From contig NZ_VRKO01000014.1 in the NCBI RefSeq assembly GCF_012271765.1, positions 248,001 through 312,000 of the forward strand: a DNA stretch of 64,000 nucleotides, read 5' to 3'. The stretch is from Erwinia rhapontici. Its GTDB lineage: Bacteria; Pseudomonadota; Gammaproteobacteria; Enterobacterales; Enterobacteriaceae. A model generated the notes under the pieces. The model made no database searches and was not told the origin of the DNA. It saw only the letters and a list, made by a program, of their open reading frames with translations. The first letter of the stretch is position 1, and each line of letters begins with the position of its first letter. A program made the position numbers and the translations under genes. Of the stretch, positions 54,111-62,856 are shown one piece after another.

Positions 54111-55859
54111 ATGATGACACAAGCTACTCTGAAGCGCCTGTCGTGGTCGCTGTTAGCCGGGTTACTGGTGTGGCAGGGGGCAGGTGCTGCTCCCACTGCG
54201 CCGCCTGTTTCTTACGGGGTTGGGGCGGACACCTTCCATCCGGTGAAAGCGCAGCACGGTATGGTCGCTTCGGTGGATGCAACGGCGACAGAGGTTGGGG
54301 TGAAAATCCTCGAACAGGGCGGAAATGCGGTGGATGCGGCTATCGCCGTGGGTTATGCGCTGGCGGTGACGCATCCACAGGCAGGGAATCTCGGCGGCGG
54401 GGGTTTTATGCTGTTGCGCACCGCGTCCGGTAATACCACCTCGATTGATTTTCGCGAGATGGCTCCGGTACACGCCAGCCGCGATATGTTCCTGGATGCG
54501 GCGGGCAACGCCGACAGCAAAAAATCACTGACTTCCCATCTTGCCTCCGGCGTGCCGGGAACGGTGGCAGGATTTTCACTGGCCAGTCAGAAATATGGCA
54601 CGCTGCCGCTGAGTACCTTAATCAAACCGGCACTTGAGCTGGCACGTAAAGGCATCGTGGTGAACGACTCGCTGGCGGATGACCTGAACGTTTACGGTAA
54701 AGAGGTGCTGGTAGGGCATGCGAACAGTAAAGCCATCTTCTTTAAAGCCGACGGTACGCCTTATCTCAAAGGCGAAAAGCTGGTGCAACGCAATCTGGCA
54801 CGCAGCCTCGAACTGATTGCACAGCAGGGACCGGATGCCTTCTATAAAGGCAAAATTGCCGATGAGATCGCAGGCGAGATGCAGCAGCACGGTGGGCTTA
54901 TCAGCAAAACGGACCTGGCGAACTACCGTGCGATCGAGCGCAAGCCGATCAGCGGCACCTACCGTGGCTATGAAGTCTTCTCGATGCCGCCACCCTCATC
55001 AGGCGGCATTCATATTGTGCAGATCCTCAATATTCTGGAAAACTTTGACCTGGCGAAGATGGGATTTGGCAGCGCAGATGCCATTCAGGTGATGGCGGAA
55101 GCAGAAAAATATGCCTATGCCGATCGCTCGGAATATCTGGGCGATCCGGATTTCGTCAAGGTGCCGTGGCAGGCGCTGACCAGCAAAGCGTATGCTAAAT
55201 CGCTGGCGCAGCAGATTGATGTCGCCAAAGCGCGCCCTTCCGCGGAGATTAAACCCGGTAAGCTGGCCCCGTATGAAAGCAATCAGACCACGCACTTCTC
55301 GGTGGTGGATAAAGACGGCAATGCGGTAGCGGTTACCTACACGTTGAACACCAATTTCGGCAGCGGAATTGTCGCCGGTAACAGCGGCATTCTGCTGAAT
55401 AATGAGATGGACGACTTCTCCGCGAAACCGGGAACGCCAAACGTTTACGGGCTGGTGGGCGGTGAAGCCAATGCGGTACAGCCTTACAAGCGCCCGCTCT
55501 CTTCCATGTCGCCGACCATTATCGCTAAAGACGGGAAAACCTGGCTGGTAACGGGCAGTCCGGGCGGGAGCCGCATCATCACTACTGTGCTGCAAATGGT
55601 CGTGAACAGCATTGATTTCGGAATGAACGTCGCCGAAGCCACCAACGCGCCGCGCTTCCATCATCAATGGTTACCGGATCAGCTACGTGTAGAGAAAGGC
55701 TTCAGCCCGGATACACTGAAACTGTTGAGCCAGAAGGGGCAGAATGTGAAGGTGATGTCTGCCATGGGCAGCACGCAGAGCATTATGCTGGGGCCGGACG
55801 GGATGCGTTACGGTGCGTCAGATCCGCGCACCATTGATGATTTAACCGCGGGGTATTGA
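54111..55859 (+). CDS. ggt: periplasmic gamma-glutamyltranspeptidase Ggt
   Basis: A 582-residue precursor (E. coli 580) that hydrolyses glutathione and transfers gamma-glutamyl groups in the periplasm. Signal peptide about residues 1-26 (LLAGLLVWQGAGA). Autocleavage releases the small subunit beginning at Thr393 in NQTTHFSVVDKDGNAVAVTYTLN. Large-subunit landmarks are GGNAVDAAIAVGYALAVTHPQAGNLGGGGFML and PPPSSGGIH; the small subunit has LLNNEMDDF and RPLSSMSPTI. Either ATG of the double start (54111, 54114) is possible; AAGGA lies eight bases before the first. Confidence 0.97.
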   Translation: MMTQATLKRLSWSLLAGLLVWQGAGAAPTAPPVSYGVGADTFHPVKAQHGMVASVDATATEVGVKILEQGGNAVDAAIAVGYALAVTHPQAGNLGGGGFMLLRTASGNTTSIDFREMAPVHASRDMFLDAAGNADSKKSLTSHLASGVPGTVAGFSLASQKYGTLPLSTLIKPALELARKGIVVNDSLADDLNVYGKEVLVGHANSKAIFFKADGTPYLKGEKLVQRNLARSLELIAQQGPDAFYKGKIADEIAGEMQQHGGLISKTDLANYRAIERKPISGTYRGYEVFSMPPPSSGGIHIVQILNILENFDLAKMGFGSADAIQVMAEAEKYAYADRSEYLGDPDFVKVPWQALTSKAYAKSLAQQIDVAKARPSAEIKPGKLAPYESNQTTHFSVVDKDGNAVAVTYTLNTNFGSGIVAGNSGILLNNEMDDFSAKPGTPNVYGLVGGEANAVQPYKRPLSSMSPTIIAKDGKTWLVTGSPGGSRIITTVLQMVVNSIDFGMNVAEATNAPRFHHQWLPDQLRVEKGFSPDTLKLLSQKGQNVKVMSAMGSTQSIMLGPDGMRYGASDPRTIDDLTAGY

Positions 55860-55865
55860 TGTGAT

Positions 55866-55898
55866 GCGGGCCGACCAGGAAACAACAGGTCGGCCCGC
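55866..55898. other. long perfect hairpin between ggt and the dioxygenase gene
   Basis: GCGGGCCGACC and GGTCGGCCCGC pair perfectly around 11 bases between convergent genes. No T run on either side; possible shared 3'-end stabiliser or Rho-assisted terminator. Confidence 0.45.
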
Positions 55899-55904
55899 GG
55901 AAAA

Positions 55905-57047
55905 TCACGCCTGACGTTTCTGCACGTGCTCGCTTAACTGCTGATCAAAGTGCACTTCCGACCATCCCTCCTGTAATGCCTGCAACAGCAGCGCCTGCTG
56001 CGTCTGTGGCACCAGTCCGCCCAGCGGTGGATCGGTATCCAGATTGGTCGGGAACGAATAGCCCTCTGCCGCAGCGGCAATCACCGCATGACGCTGTTCT
56101 GTCTCCAGCTGGCGCTGACGCAGAGCGGGATAGAGGCTCAGCAGTACTTTGACGTGGTTGACCTTCTCCATGGTTTTGCCAAAGCTGGAAGAGACCTGGA
56201 GCAGGTTGGCCGTGCGGATATGATCTGCCGTGGTGTTATTACCTGCCGCATGGAACAGCGCCGGGTTGAAGAACAGCCCGTCGCCTTTTTGCAGCGGTAG
56301 CTGAATCGCATGCTGCTGGAAGTATTCAATAAATTTGGGCTGGCGCCAGGCCAGATACCCGCCCTCATACTGATGGGAAAAGGGCAGCAACTGGGTTGGG
56401 CCAGATTCCAGCGGCATATCCGTATGCGCTACCGCGCCTTGCAGGGTGAGATACTGCGACAGGGTCTGTAAAGGCAGCGGGAAGCGGGCCACAACCTCAT
56501 TACTCTGGAAACCCAGATGATAATCGCGGTGTGGCTGCTGTGCTTTACCGCCCGGCCGTACCTGATTCACCTGTGCGGTGATCTCATAGCCCGGCCCGAC
56601 CCAGCTTTCGCAGATCAGCGCCAGCAGGGGATTTCCGTAGTAATCGATAAAGGCATCGGCATCGCGTTCTGCCACTTTTTGCAGGGCATTCCAGATGCGT
56701 CCATTGCTGCCCGCCCTGGCAAAATGATCGCCGCCGCCGCCGGAGGCCGCCTCATCACGCAGGATCTCCTCAAACAACTGACTGCTGTGGTCGACGGCCG
56801 CCAGATCGCGGTACAGCCCTTTAACAACAAATACGCCAGGCCCGGATGAGAGCGCCCGATGCAGTTCACTGAGCACCGACTGGCGATCGTCACGGGCGGC
56901 ATTGATCAGCGACTCAGCCTGATAAATCAAAACATTCCGTTGTGCGCCGTGCGCCAGCGGGTAATCCTGTTGATGCAGGGTCTGCTGTGATACGGTGGCG
57001 AAATCATCCAGCGAAAGCTGTGCTTCATTGAGATAGATTGCGTTCAT
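55905..57047 (-). CDS. phytanoyl-CoA dioxygenase-like (PhyH) Fe(II)/2-oxoglutarate oxygenase
   Basis: A 380-residue cytosolic protein. The facial triad is visible: His173 and Asp175 in QPHRDYHLGF and His266 in NPALFHAAGNN, with Arg278 (HIRTANLLQ) as the likely 2-oxoglutarate anchor. The family hydroxylates small molecules; the substrate here is unknown. The start at 57045-57047 (MNAIYLNEAQ) has GGAG upstream; longer in-frame starts lie inside the preceding SDR gene and are rejected. Stop-to-start distance to the SDR gene is 13 bases, so the two form an operon. Not part of the E. coli gene order at this site. Confidence 0.85.
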   Translation of the reverse strand: MNAIYLNEAQLSLDDFATVSQQTLHQQDYPLAHGAQRNVLIYQAESLINAARDDRQSVLSELHRALSSGPGVFVVKGLYRDLAAVDHSSQLFEEILRDEAASGGGGDHFARAGSNGRIWNALQKVAERDADAFIDYYGNPLLALICESWVGPGYEITAQVNQVRPGGKAQQPHRDYHLGFQSNEVVARFPLPLQTLSQYLTLQGAVAHTDMPLESGPTQLLPFSHQYEGGYLAWRQPKFIEYFQQHAIQLPLQKGDGLFFNPALFHAAGNNTTADHIRTANLLQVSSSFGKTMEKVNHVKVLLSLYPALRQRQLETEQRHAVIAAAAEGYSFPTNLDTDPPLGGLVPQTQQALLLQALQEGWSEVHFDQQLSEHVQKRQA

Positions 57048-57060
57048 AATCGGTCGCTCC

Positions 57061-57891
57061 TTACAGGGCCAGTATCTGCTGAGGCTGTGGTGCACCATCA
57101 TCACCGCAGCCCACCACGTTCTGATCAAAGTCGATGACGGCACCGGTCATCATCCCGGACTCTTCAGAGAGTAAAAATGCCACGCCACGGGCCACTTCCC
57201 GGGGCTTCAACAGTCGGCCAAAGGGCTGCTCGCGTTCGGCTTTTTCCAGCCAGTCGTCGCTCGCCTGGTGATACTGCTTCTGGATGTCATCTTCGTGTGG
57301 TGTATCCATCCAGCCAATATTCAGGCCGTTAACGCGAATGCGGTTGCGCATGGCGCTGAAAGCAACGTTTTTCGTCAGCGTAACCAGTGCGCCTTTTGAG
57401 GCGGCATAGGTGGTGAGGAAGCTCTGGCCGCCGTGAGAGGTCATGGTGATAATATTGACGATGCTGCCTTCCACCTTGTTGGCAATCATCAGTTTGATCG
57501 CCGCCTGCATCAGAAAGAATGGCGCACGGACGTTGACGGCAAAGATGGCGTCAAAAAGTTCGGGGGTCGTATTGAGGATGGTGCCACGATCGGACATTCC
57601 GGCACAGTTCACCAGACCATGCAGCGTACCGAAGCGCGTTGCCGCTTCGGCAATCACCTGTTCGCAGGCTTGTGGGTCACTGATATCGGCGGCGACAAAC
57701 CAGGCTTCACAGCCGAGTGCCCGTAACGCCTCTTCTTGAGCCGCCCCGGCCTTGCGGTTTCGGCCACAAAGAATCAGCCCGCGCGCGCCGCGTTCTGCCA
57801 GTAATCTTGCAACGGCAGCGCCCAGTCCCTGAGTGCTGCCCGTGACCACATAGACGTTACCGTGAAACTGCTGATTAATATTTAAGCTCAT
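57061..57891 (-). CDS. short-chain dehydrogenase/reductase (SDR) paired with the dioxygenase
   Basis: A 276-residue classical SDR: cofactor motif VTGSTQGLGAA (about residues 16-26), an Asp-containing AADISDP, NCAG, and the catalytic Ser (NIITMTSHGG) with YAASK. The Arg after the first strand (CGRNRK) suggests possible NADP(H) use. First gene of a two-gene operon with the PhyH-like oxygenase 13 bases downstream. The pair could hydroxylate and then oxidise one substrate (inference). Product unknown. Confidence 0.88.
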   Translation of the reverse strand: MSLNINQQFHGNVYVVTGSTQGLGAAVARLLAERGARGLILCGRNRKAGAAQEEALRALGCEAWFVAADISDPQACEQVIAEAATRFGTLHGLVNCAGMSDRGTILNTTPELFDAIFAVNVRAPFFLMQAAIKLMIANKVEGSIVNIITMTSHGGQSFLTTYAASKGALVTLTKNVAFSAMRNRIRVNGLNIGWMDTPHEDDIQKQYHQASDDWLEKAEREQPFGRLLKPREVARGVAFLLSEESGMMTGAVIDFDQNVVGCGDDGAPQPQQILAL

Positions 57892-58199
57892 GATTAAACT
57901 GCCTTTATTGTTGATTTATGTAGGGTTGGTCGTCAGAGGAAATGGCTCCAGACCACCTTATCACTTACATTTCATTAACAATACGCACGAATCACCTCAA
58001 AAAAACCTCAAAAAAAGGTGTCAAATGTGAGTGTGACAGGGGGATGAGTGAGTTGGGTTCAATCCAGTGTTTTTTGCTTTTTCTCGACAATTAGCACGCT
58101 TAAATCTCGTTTTGTCCTCTTTTTAACGTAGATTGAAGAAACGTAAACGTCACAGGGCCCCCAATACTGGAACATGGGGCATCCACTACAAGGAAGGTT
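57892..58199. promoter_or_regulatory. divergent promoter region, SDR operon / aspartic-protease-like gene
   Basis: About 308 bases with no gene. Features an A-rich direct repeat ACCTCAAAAAAA / ACCTCAAAAAAAGG (near 57992-58018) and an AAGGAAGG motif just before the ATG at 58200. No known operator recognised. Confidence 0.35.
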
Positions 58200-59381
58200 A
58201 TGAAGTACTCTGCACTGACCATCATTTTTTCCGCTGCGCTGCTGTCGGGATCATTATCGGCTCTGGCCGACCGCATTCCTGTCTCCGCCCCACAGGCCGT
58301 GTTAACGAGCCCCGTGCGGCCCGATGTTCTGATTGTGCCGGTGGCCATCAGCGGCAAGCAGTACCATTTCCTGCTGGATACGGGCATCAGTACGCTGGTG
58401 ATTGATAATGCGCTGGCGAGTGAGCTGACGCATCGGCTCCCCGTTGACCAGGTGTCGGCGTTGCAACGGGCTATCCTGGCGGCAGGTCTTCAGACGCCGG
58501 GTGGGCCGCTGCCTGCAGATGCACTCCTGCTTTGGCAGCCGATGGCATTGGCTATTGGCGATCGCGTGTTGCCCGCCAGTGCCCCGTGGCTGGGGATGGA
58601 TCTCAGTGCCTTTACTCAGGTGACCGGTGTGAAAATTGACGGGATTTTAGGCCAGGATATTTTTCGCCAGTTTGCGTGGCAGGTTGATAATCAACAGGGG
58701 CAGCTCAGCGTCTGGCAGCAAGCGCCCGGCACGCTGGATTACCCGGTGTGTGTTCCCTACCGCGATGCCTATGATTCCGGGCCTGAATTGTTGCTGGACT
58801 ATCACAATCGCCCGGTCCATATGCGGGTTGATACCGGCGTTTATTACAGTTACATCGGTGATGAGCTGATTAAAGCAAGCCGCGAACGTCCTGAAAGCGC
58901 GGTGCTGACAGGCATCAATCAGCCCGTTCTGGGGCTAACTGGCCAGGCGGTAAGTGTTGGGTATTCACTGACAGGCTTAAGTTTTAATCAGATGCCGCTG
59001 GGTAAGCTGCTGGTACGTGAGAACAAACAGGGAGCATATGGTCTGGGGATGAACTTTCTGGCCCGCTTTGATAGCTATCTTTTCATGCCGAAAAAAATGC
59101 TGTTTTGTTATCGGGAGCAACACTTTACTCGCGACGAGCCTGAACCGCAGCGCATCCTTTCCGTTCGTTATTACGCACATCGGGTTGAGTTCTTTTCTCA
59201 TTCCCCGACCGCACTGGCCCGCTTTGGTCTGCAAAATGGGGATGTGCTGGTGGAAGTTAACGGCAGTAAAGTCCTGCCTGAAGGCCTTCATCAACTCCGT
59301 ATTGCCCTGGCGGACACTCCGGCAGGGCAATTAGTGCTCAAGATTGAGCGTCGCGGTAAAATGAAAACGATCAGGATTTGA
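58200..59381 (+). CDS. secreted protein with two retropepsin-type DTG motifs and a C-terminal PDZ-like domain
   Basis: A 393-residue protein with a signal peptide (about 1-23, SALA). Two aspartyl-protease half-domains follow: FLLDTGISTLVID (DTG 60-62) with downstream IDGILGQDIF, and MRVDTGVYYSYIG (DTG 211-213) with downstream YGLGMNFLARFD. Both show the catalytic Asp and the hydrophobic-hydrophobic-Gly flap of pepsin-like folds. Residues from about 310 on (LARFGLQNGDVLVEVNGSKV...LHQLRIAL) resemble a PDZ domain. Likely periplasmic protease or peptide-binding protein. It stands alone between the SDR operon and yhhY, at a site without such a gene in E. coli. Substrate unknown. Confidence 0.82.
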   Translation: MKYSALTIIFSAALLSGSLSALADRIPVSAPQAVLTSPVRPDVLIVPVAISGKQYHFLLDTGISTLVIDNALASELTHRLPVDQVSALQRAILAAGLQTPGGPLPADALLLWQPMALAIGDRVLPASAPWLGMDLSAFTQVTGVKIDGILGQDIFRQFAWQVDNQQGQLSVWQQAPGTLDYPVCVPYRDAYDSGPELLLDYHNRPVHMRVDTGVYYSYIGDELIKASRERPESAVLTGINQPVLGLTGQAVSVGYSLTGLSFNQMPLGKLLVRENKQGAYGLGMNFLARFDSYLFMPKKMLFCYREQHFTRDEPEPQRILSVRYYAHRVEFFSHSPTALARFGLQNGDVLVEVNGSKVLPEGLHQLRIALADTPAGQLVLKIERRGKMKTIRI

Positions 59382-59448
59382 TGATGCAGGGGAGGGCTCA
59401 TACTGGGCTCATCCCCGCAAGATAGTGCTCGCTTTGGCACCACGCCAG

Positions 59449-59943
59449 TTATGACCGGAAGCGCGCCATGTAGAGGGCATCAACCTGCTGGCCATTGCGT
59501 AATGCATAACGCCGGGCGCAGCCTTCAGTTTCAAAACCAAATTGTTCATACAACGCGATAGCGGCATGGTTGTCGGCAAAGACCGTGAGTTCGATACGCT
59601 CAACGTTCAGCCAGTTATCACAGAGATCGATGATCGTACGCATCATCGCTTTCGCCACACCCTGGCCGCGATAACGGACATCGACCCCGAGGCCAAACGT
59701 GGCGGTATGACGGCGGCGGGCGCGATTGTTGACCTCCAGCGTGACCTGGCCAGCCACTTCATCACCCCTGCAGGCCACCAGCATTTGCATGCCATCCGGC
59801 ACAGAGGCGATGCGTTCCTGCCACTTTTTTAGCGAGGGATGGGGGAGCTGTAGTGTATCGGCATAGGTTTCCGGCTGGCTGTACAACTGATAAATGGCAG
59901 TGGCATCTTCCGCAAGCACATGTCGAACAATAATCTCACTCAT
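59449..59943 (-). CDS. yhhY: GNAT N-acetyltransferase YhhY
   Basis: A 164-residue acetyltransferase (E. coli YhhY 162) that in E. coli acetylates certain amino acids such as Phe and Met. Conserved: MSEIIVRHVLAEDATAIYQLYSQPE, LQLPHPSLKKWQERI, the acetyl-CoA loop DVRYRGQGVAKAMMR, CDNWLNVERIELTVFADNHAAIALYEQFGFETEG and the terminal YALRNGQQVDALYMAR. AGAGGG precedes the ATG. Divergent from ryhB, as in E. coli. Confidence 0.93.
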   Translation of the reverse strand: MSEIIVRHVLAEDATAIYQLYSQPETYADTLQLPHPSLKKWQERIASVPDGMQMLVACRGDEVAGQVTLEVNNRARRRHTATFGLGVDVRYRGQGVAKAMMRTIIDLCDNWLNVERIELTVFADNHAAIALYEQFGFETEGCARRYALRNGQQVDALYMARFRS

Positions 59944-60027
59944 TTTCCCTCTCCGTAGATTGTATAATCCTCTTTAAAATCAGGGTTTTTTATCGCCATA
60001 TCAAGCAAAAAATAATCAGAAAATGGC

Positions 60028-60061
60028 TTTACAAGTGCGAATGATAATGATTATTATTGTC
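60028..60061 (+). promoter_or_regulatory. Fur box and promoter of ryhB
   Basis: GATAATGATTATTATTGTC (60043-60061) matches the 19-base Fur consensus at 16 positions. It overlaps a candidate promoter with TTTACA at 60028-60033 and TTATTA at 60051-60056 (17-base spacer), so iron-loaded Fur would block ryhB transcription. Confidence 0.85.
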
Positions 60062-60063
60062 AT

Positions 60064-60161
60064 GCGTTTTCAGGAAGGCCTCTGGCACAGACTGAGAAGG
60101 CACGACATTGCTCACATTGCTTCAGTATTTCTTAGCCAGCTCGGGTGCTGGCTTTTTTTTT
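60064..60161 (+). ncRNA. ryhB: RyhB iron-starvation small RNA
   Basis: About 97 nucleotides, no reading frame. The region from 60100 on (GCACGACATTGCTCACATTG, then CTTAGCCAGC) is nearly identical to the pairing core and 3' part of E. coli RyhB, which with Hfq represses mRNAs of non-essential iron enzymes. It ends in a terminator hairpin AGCCAGC / GCTGGCT (60134-60153) and a nine-T run. The 5' part (after GCGTTTTCAGGAAG) differs from E. coli. Preceded by a Fur box, between yhhY and yhhW; the E. coli neighbour yhhX is missing. The 5' end is estimated from the promoter. Confidence 0.93.
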
Positions 60162-60307
60162 GCCTGTCTTCCGCCGCACATCTGCAATTCTCCTGTTTCT
60201 TTCTGCGCATTTATATCGAATATTTTGAACAGAGAAGACAATTTTATCCGCTATCATCCACAGCGCTACAGGTCCAGACTGTGTCAAAACGTTGAGGAGA
60301 ATTGAAT

Positions 60308-61003
60308 ATGATTTACTTACGCAAAGCACAAGATCGTGGTCATGCAAATCATGGCTGGCTGGACAGTTACCACACCTTCTCTTTTGCCGATTACTACGAT
60401 GCCAATTTTATGGGCTTCTCGGCACTGCGAGTGATTAACGAAGATGTGATTGATGGTGGTCAGGGATTTGGTACGCATCCTCATAAAGATATGGAAATCC
60501 TGACTTACGTGCTGTCCGGTACGGTTGAACACAAAGACAGCATGGGCAACAAAGAGCAGATCCCGGCGGGTGAATTCCAGATTATGAGCGCCGGTACCGG
60601 GGTCCGTCACTCTGAGTACAACGCCAGCAAAGATGTACCGCTGCATCTGTACCAGATCTGGATCATCCCGGAAAAAACCGGTCTTGAGCCACGTTACGCG
60701 CAGCGCCGCTTCGACGATGTGCAGGGACGCCAGCTGGTGCTGTCACCGGATGCCCGTGAGGGTTCGCTGAAGGTGTTCCAGGATATGACGCTGTCCCGTT
60801 GGGCGCTGAAATCCGCTGAGCAGGGTAGCGTAGAGGTGGAAGAGGGTCGTCGTATCTGGATCCAGGTGGTGAAAGGGGCGGTTACCGTCAACGGTGAAGC
60901 GGCAACAACGTCTGACGCGTTTGCCATCTGGGATGAAAAATCCCTGGCGATTGTTGCCAGCAGCGATGCCGAAATCCTGTTGTTCGACCTGCCACCGGTC
61001 TAA
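60308..61003 (+). CDS. yhhW: pirin-family quercetin 2,3-dioxygenase YhhW
   Basis: A 231-residue bicupin (same length as E. coli YhhW). The metal site is in the N-terminal cupin: FGTHPHKDMEILTYVLSGTVEHKDSMGN (His, His) and the later GTGVRHSEYN (His/Glu). E. coli YhhW oxidises quercetin in vitro; its natural substrate is unknown. The ATG at 60308 (MIYLRKAQDRGHANHGWLDSYHTFSF) aligns with the family and has GAGGAG upstream; an in-frame TTG two codons earlier is rejected. A terminator follows at 61025. Confidence 0.95.
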   Translation: MIYLRKAQDRGHANHGWLDSYHTFSFADYYDANFMGFSALRVINEDVIDGGQGFGTHPHKDMEILTYVLSGTVEHKDSMGNKEQIPAGEFQIMSAGTGVRHSEYNASKDVPLHLYQIWIIPEKTGLEPRYAQRRFDDVQGRQLVLSPDAREGSLKVFQDMTLSRWALKSAEQGSVEVEEGRRIWIQVVKGAVTVNGEAATTSDAFAIWDEKSLAIVASSDAEILLFDLPPV

Positions 61004-61024
61004 GTGTTCTCCCTGTCACATTTT

Positions 61025-61056
61025 GGGTGCGGTTTACCGCACCCTTCCTCTTTTTT
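61025..61056 (+). terminator. intrinsic terminator of yhhW
   Basis: GGGTGCGG and CCGCACCC pair perfectly around a TTTA loop, followed by TTCCTC and six T residues. Confidence 0.82.
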
Positions 61057-61108
61057 ATCCCTATCTTTGTTACACTCAGCTCAACTCGTTCCTATTCGTT
61101 GAAGCCAG

Positions 61109-62104
61109 ATGAAGAAAAAAAGACCGGTACTACAGGATGTTGCCGATCGCGTAGGCATCACTAAAATGACCGTTAGCCGCTATCTGCGTCATCCCGATCA
61201 GGTTTCTGCCGCGTTGCAGGGCAAGATCGCTGCCGCGCTGGATGAGCTGGGTTATATCCCTAATCGCGCCCCCGATATGCTCTCTAATGCCACCAGTCGG
61301 GCGATTGGCGTATTACTTCCCTCATTGACTAACCAGGTCTTTGCCGATGTATTGCGCGGCATTGAAGCGGTGACCGATGCAGCGGGTTACCAGACGCTGC
61401 TGGGGCATTTTGGCTACAGCGCTGAAAAAGAAGAGCTACAGCTGCGCTCGCTGCTGGGCTGGAACATTGATGGCCTGATCCTCACCGAACGCACCCATAC
61501 TGCTGCCAGCCTGCGCATGATTGAAACCGCCGGCATCCCGGTGATTGAGATGATGGACTGCATCTCGCCGTGCCTCGATATGGCGGTCGGGTTTGATAAT
61601 GTCGAAGCGGCCCGCCAGATGACCCATGCCATTTTGCAAAAAGGCCATCGTCATACGGTGTATCTCGGCGCACGCCTGGATGAACGCACCCTGCAAAAAG
61701 AGCAGGGCTATCGCCTGGCGATGCAGGAAGCCGGGCTGGAGCCTCGCTGCGTGATGATGGAAGCGGCATCGTCGTTTTCCGCCGGTGCGATGCTGATGTG
61801 CGAAGCGCAGAAGCGCTATCCGCAGACTGACAGCCTGTTTTGTACCAATGACGACCTGGCGGTCGGTGCAATGTTTGAGTGCCAGCGTCAGGGGCTGCAA
61901 GTGCCGCAACAGATGGCGATTGCCGGTTTCCACGGCCACGATATTGCTCATGTGGTTAACCCGTCGCTGGCGACGGTGCAGACGCCGCGTGAGCGTATGG
62001 GGCATGAATCTGCAGCGCTGTTGCTGGCGCGTATTCGCGGTGAAAACGTGGATACGGCACCGGTGGATGTCGGCTTTACGATTCTGGCGGGCGGGAGTAT
62101 TTAA
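61109..62104 (+). CDS. gntR: gluconate-responsive LacI-family repressor GntR
   Basis: A 331-residue repressor (same length as E. coli GntR). Helix-turn-helix and hinge: LQDVADRVGITKMTVSRYLRHPDQVSAALQGKI...LGYIPNRAPDMLSN. The periplasmic-binding-protein-like effector domain shows AIGVLLPSLTNQVFADVLRGIEAV, WNIDGLILTERTH, AVGFDNVEAARQM, CTNDDLAVGAMFECQRQGL and IAGFHGHDI. It represses gntK/gntU until gluconate binds. An operator lies upstream of gntK at 62253. Confidence 0.96.
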   Translation: MKKKRPVLQDVADRVGITKMTVSRYLRHPDQVSAALQGKIAAALDELGYIPNRAPDMLSNATSRAIGVLLPSLTNQVFADVLRGIEAVTDAAGYQTLLGHFGYSAEKEELQLRSLLGWNIDGLILTERTHTAASLRMIETAGIPVIEMMDCISPCLDMAVGFDNVEAARQMTHAILQKGHRHTVYLGARLDERTLQKEQGYRLAMQEAGLEPRCVMMEAASSFSAGAMLMCEAQKRYPQTDSLFCTNDDLAVGAMFECQRQGLQVPQQMAIAGFHGHDIAHVVNPSLATVQTPRERMGHESAALLLARIRGENVDTAPVDVGFTILAGGSI

Positions 62105-62108
62105 TACA

Positions 62109-62131
62109 GGTCGGGCCTGCCCGACCCCTAC
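62109..62131 (-). repeat. REP-type palindrome (subtype B) behind gntR
   Basis: GGTCGGGCCTGCCCGACC followed by CCTAC, five bases after the gntR stop. Single copy in minus orientation with core GCCTGC. Confidence 0.8.
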
Positions 62132-62252
62132 GCCTCCATCGACTTACCCCTTTGTGCCTCTCTCCGTCTGAATCTGTCATTTTTTTGAACCACCTCACAT
62201 TTACCAGCTTTTTCCGCCGTGGCTGTTGCCATACTCACTGCACATCCAGACA

Positions 62253-62267
62253 ATGTTACCGATAACA
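62253..62267 (+). promoter_or_regulatory. GntR operator upstream of gntK
   Basis: ATGTTACCGATAACA is a near-perfect palindrome matching the known enterobacterial GntR site (TGTTACC-GATAACA type). It lies 44 bases before the gntK ATG, where a bound repressor would cover the promoter. Confidence 0.85.
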
Positions 62268-62310
62268 AATAACCGAACACATCTGCTACCTCTCTGCCGG
62301 AGCCAAAACA

Positions 62311-62850
62311 ATGACCACTCATTCATCGCCTAATCACGTCTTCGTACTGATGGGTGTATCCGGAAGCGGCAAATCTGCCGTTGCCAATGCCGTTGCGCAT
62401 CAACTGAAGGCGGCCTTCCTCGATGGTGATTTTCTGCACCCACGCGCCAACATTGAAAAAATGTCTGAAGGCCATCCACTGAATGATGACGATCGTCGTC
62501 CGTGGCTGGAGTCGATCAACGATGCGGCATTCGCCATGCAGCGCACCAACGATGTGTCACTGATTGTTTGTTCGGCACTGAAAAAAAGTTATCGCGATAT
62601 TCTGCGCAAAGGTAACAGCAACCTCTCATTCGTCTATCTGAAGGGTGACTTCGATACCATTGAGTCGCGTTTGCGTGCACGCAAGGGGCACTTCTTCAAA
62701 CCGCAGATGCTGGTGACACAATTTGCCACGCTGGAAGAGCCGGGCAGCGATGAAGATGATGTGCTGGTCGTCGATATTAATCAGTCACTTGATGACGTTG
62801 TTGCGGCAACACTCAAAACCATTGACGGTGCGACAGAAAAAAATAAGTAG
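62311..62850 (+). CDS. gntK: thermoresistant gluconokinase GntK
   Basis: A 179-residue kinase (E. coli 175) phosphorylating gluconate to 6-phosphogluconate for the Entner-Doudoroff and pentose-phosphate routes. P-loop GVSGSGKSAV (about residues 15-24), AAFLDGDFLHPRANIEKMSEGHPLNDDDRRPWL, CSALKKSYRDILR and YLKGDFDTIESRLRARKGHFFKPQMLVTQFATLEEP match GntK. GGAG lies about ten bases before the ATG. gntU starts seven bases after its stop. Confidence 0.97.
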   Translation: MTTHSSPNHVFVLMGVSGSGKSAVANAVAHQLKAAFLDGDFLHPRANIEKMSEGHPLNDDDRRPWLESINDAAFAMQRTNDVSLIVCSALKKSYRDILRKGNSNLSFVYLKGDFDTIESRLRARKGHFFKPQMLVTQFATLEEPGSDEDDVLVVDINQSLDDVVAATLKTIDGATEKNK

Positions 62851-62856
62851 GGTGTA

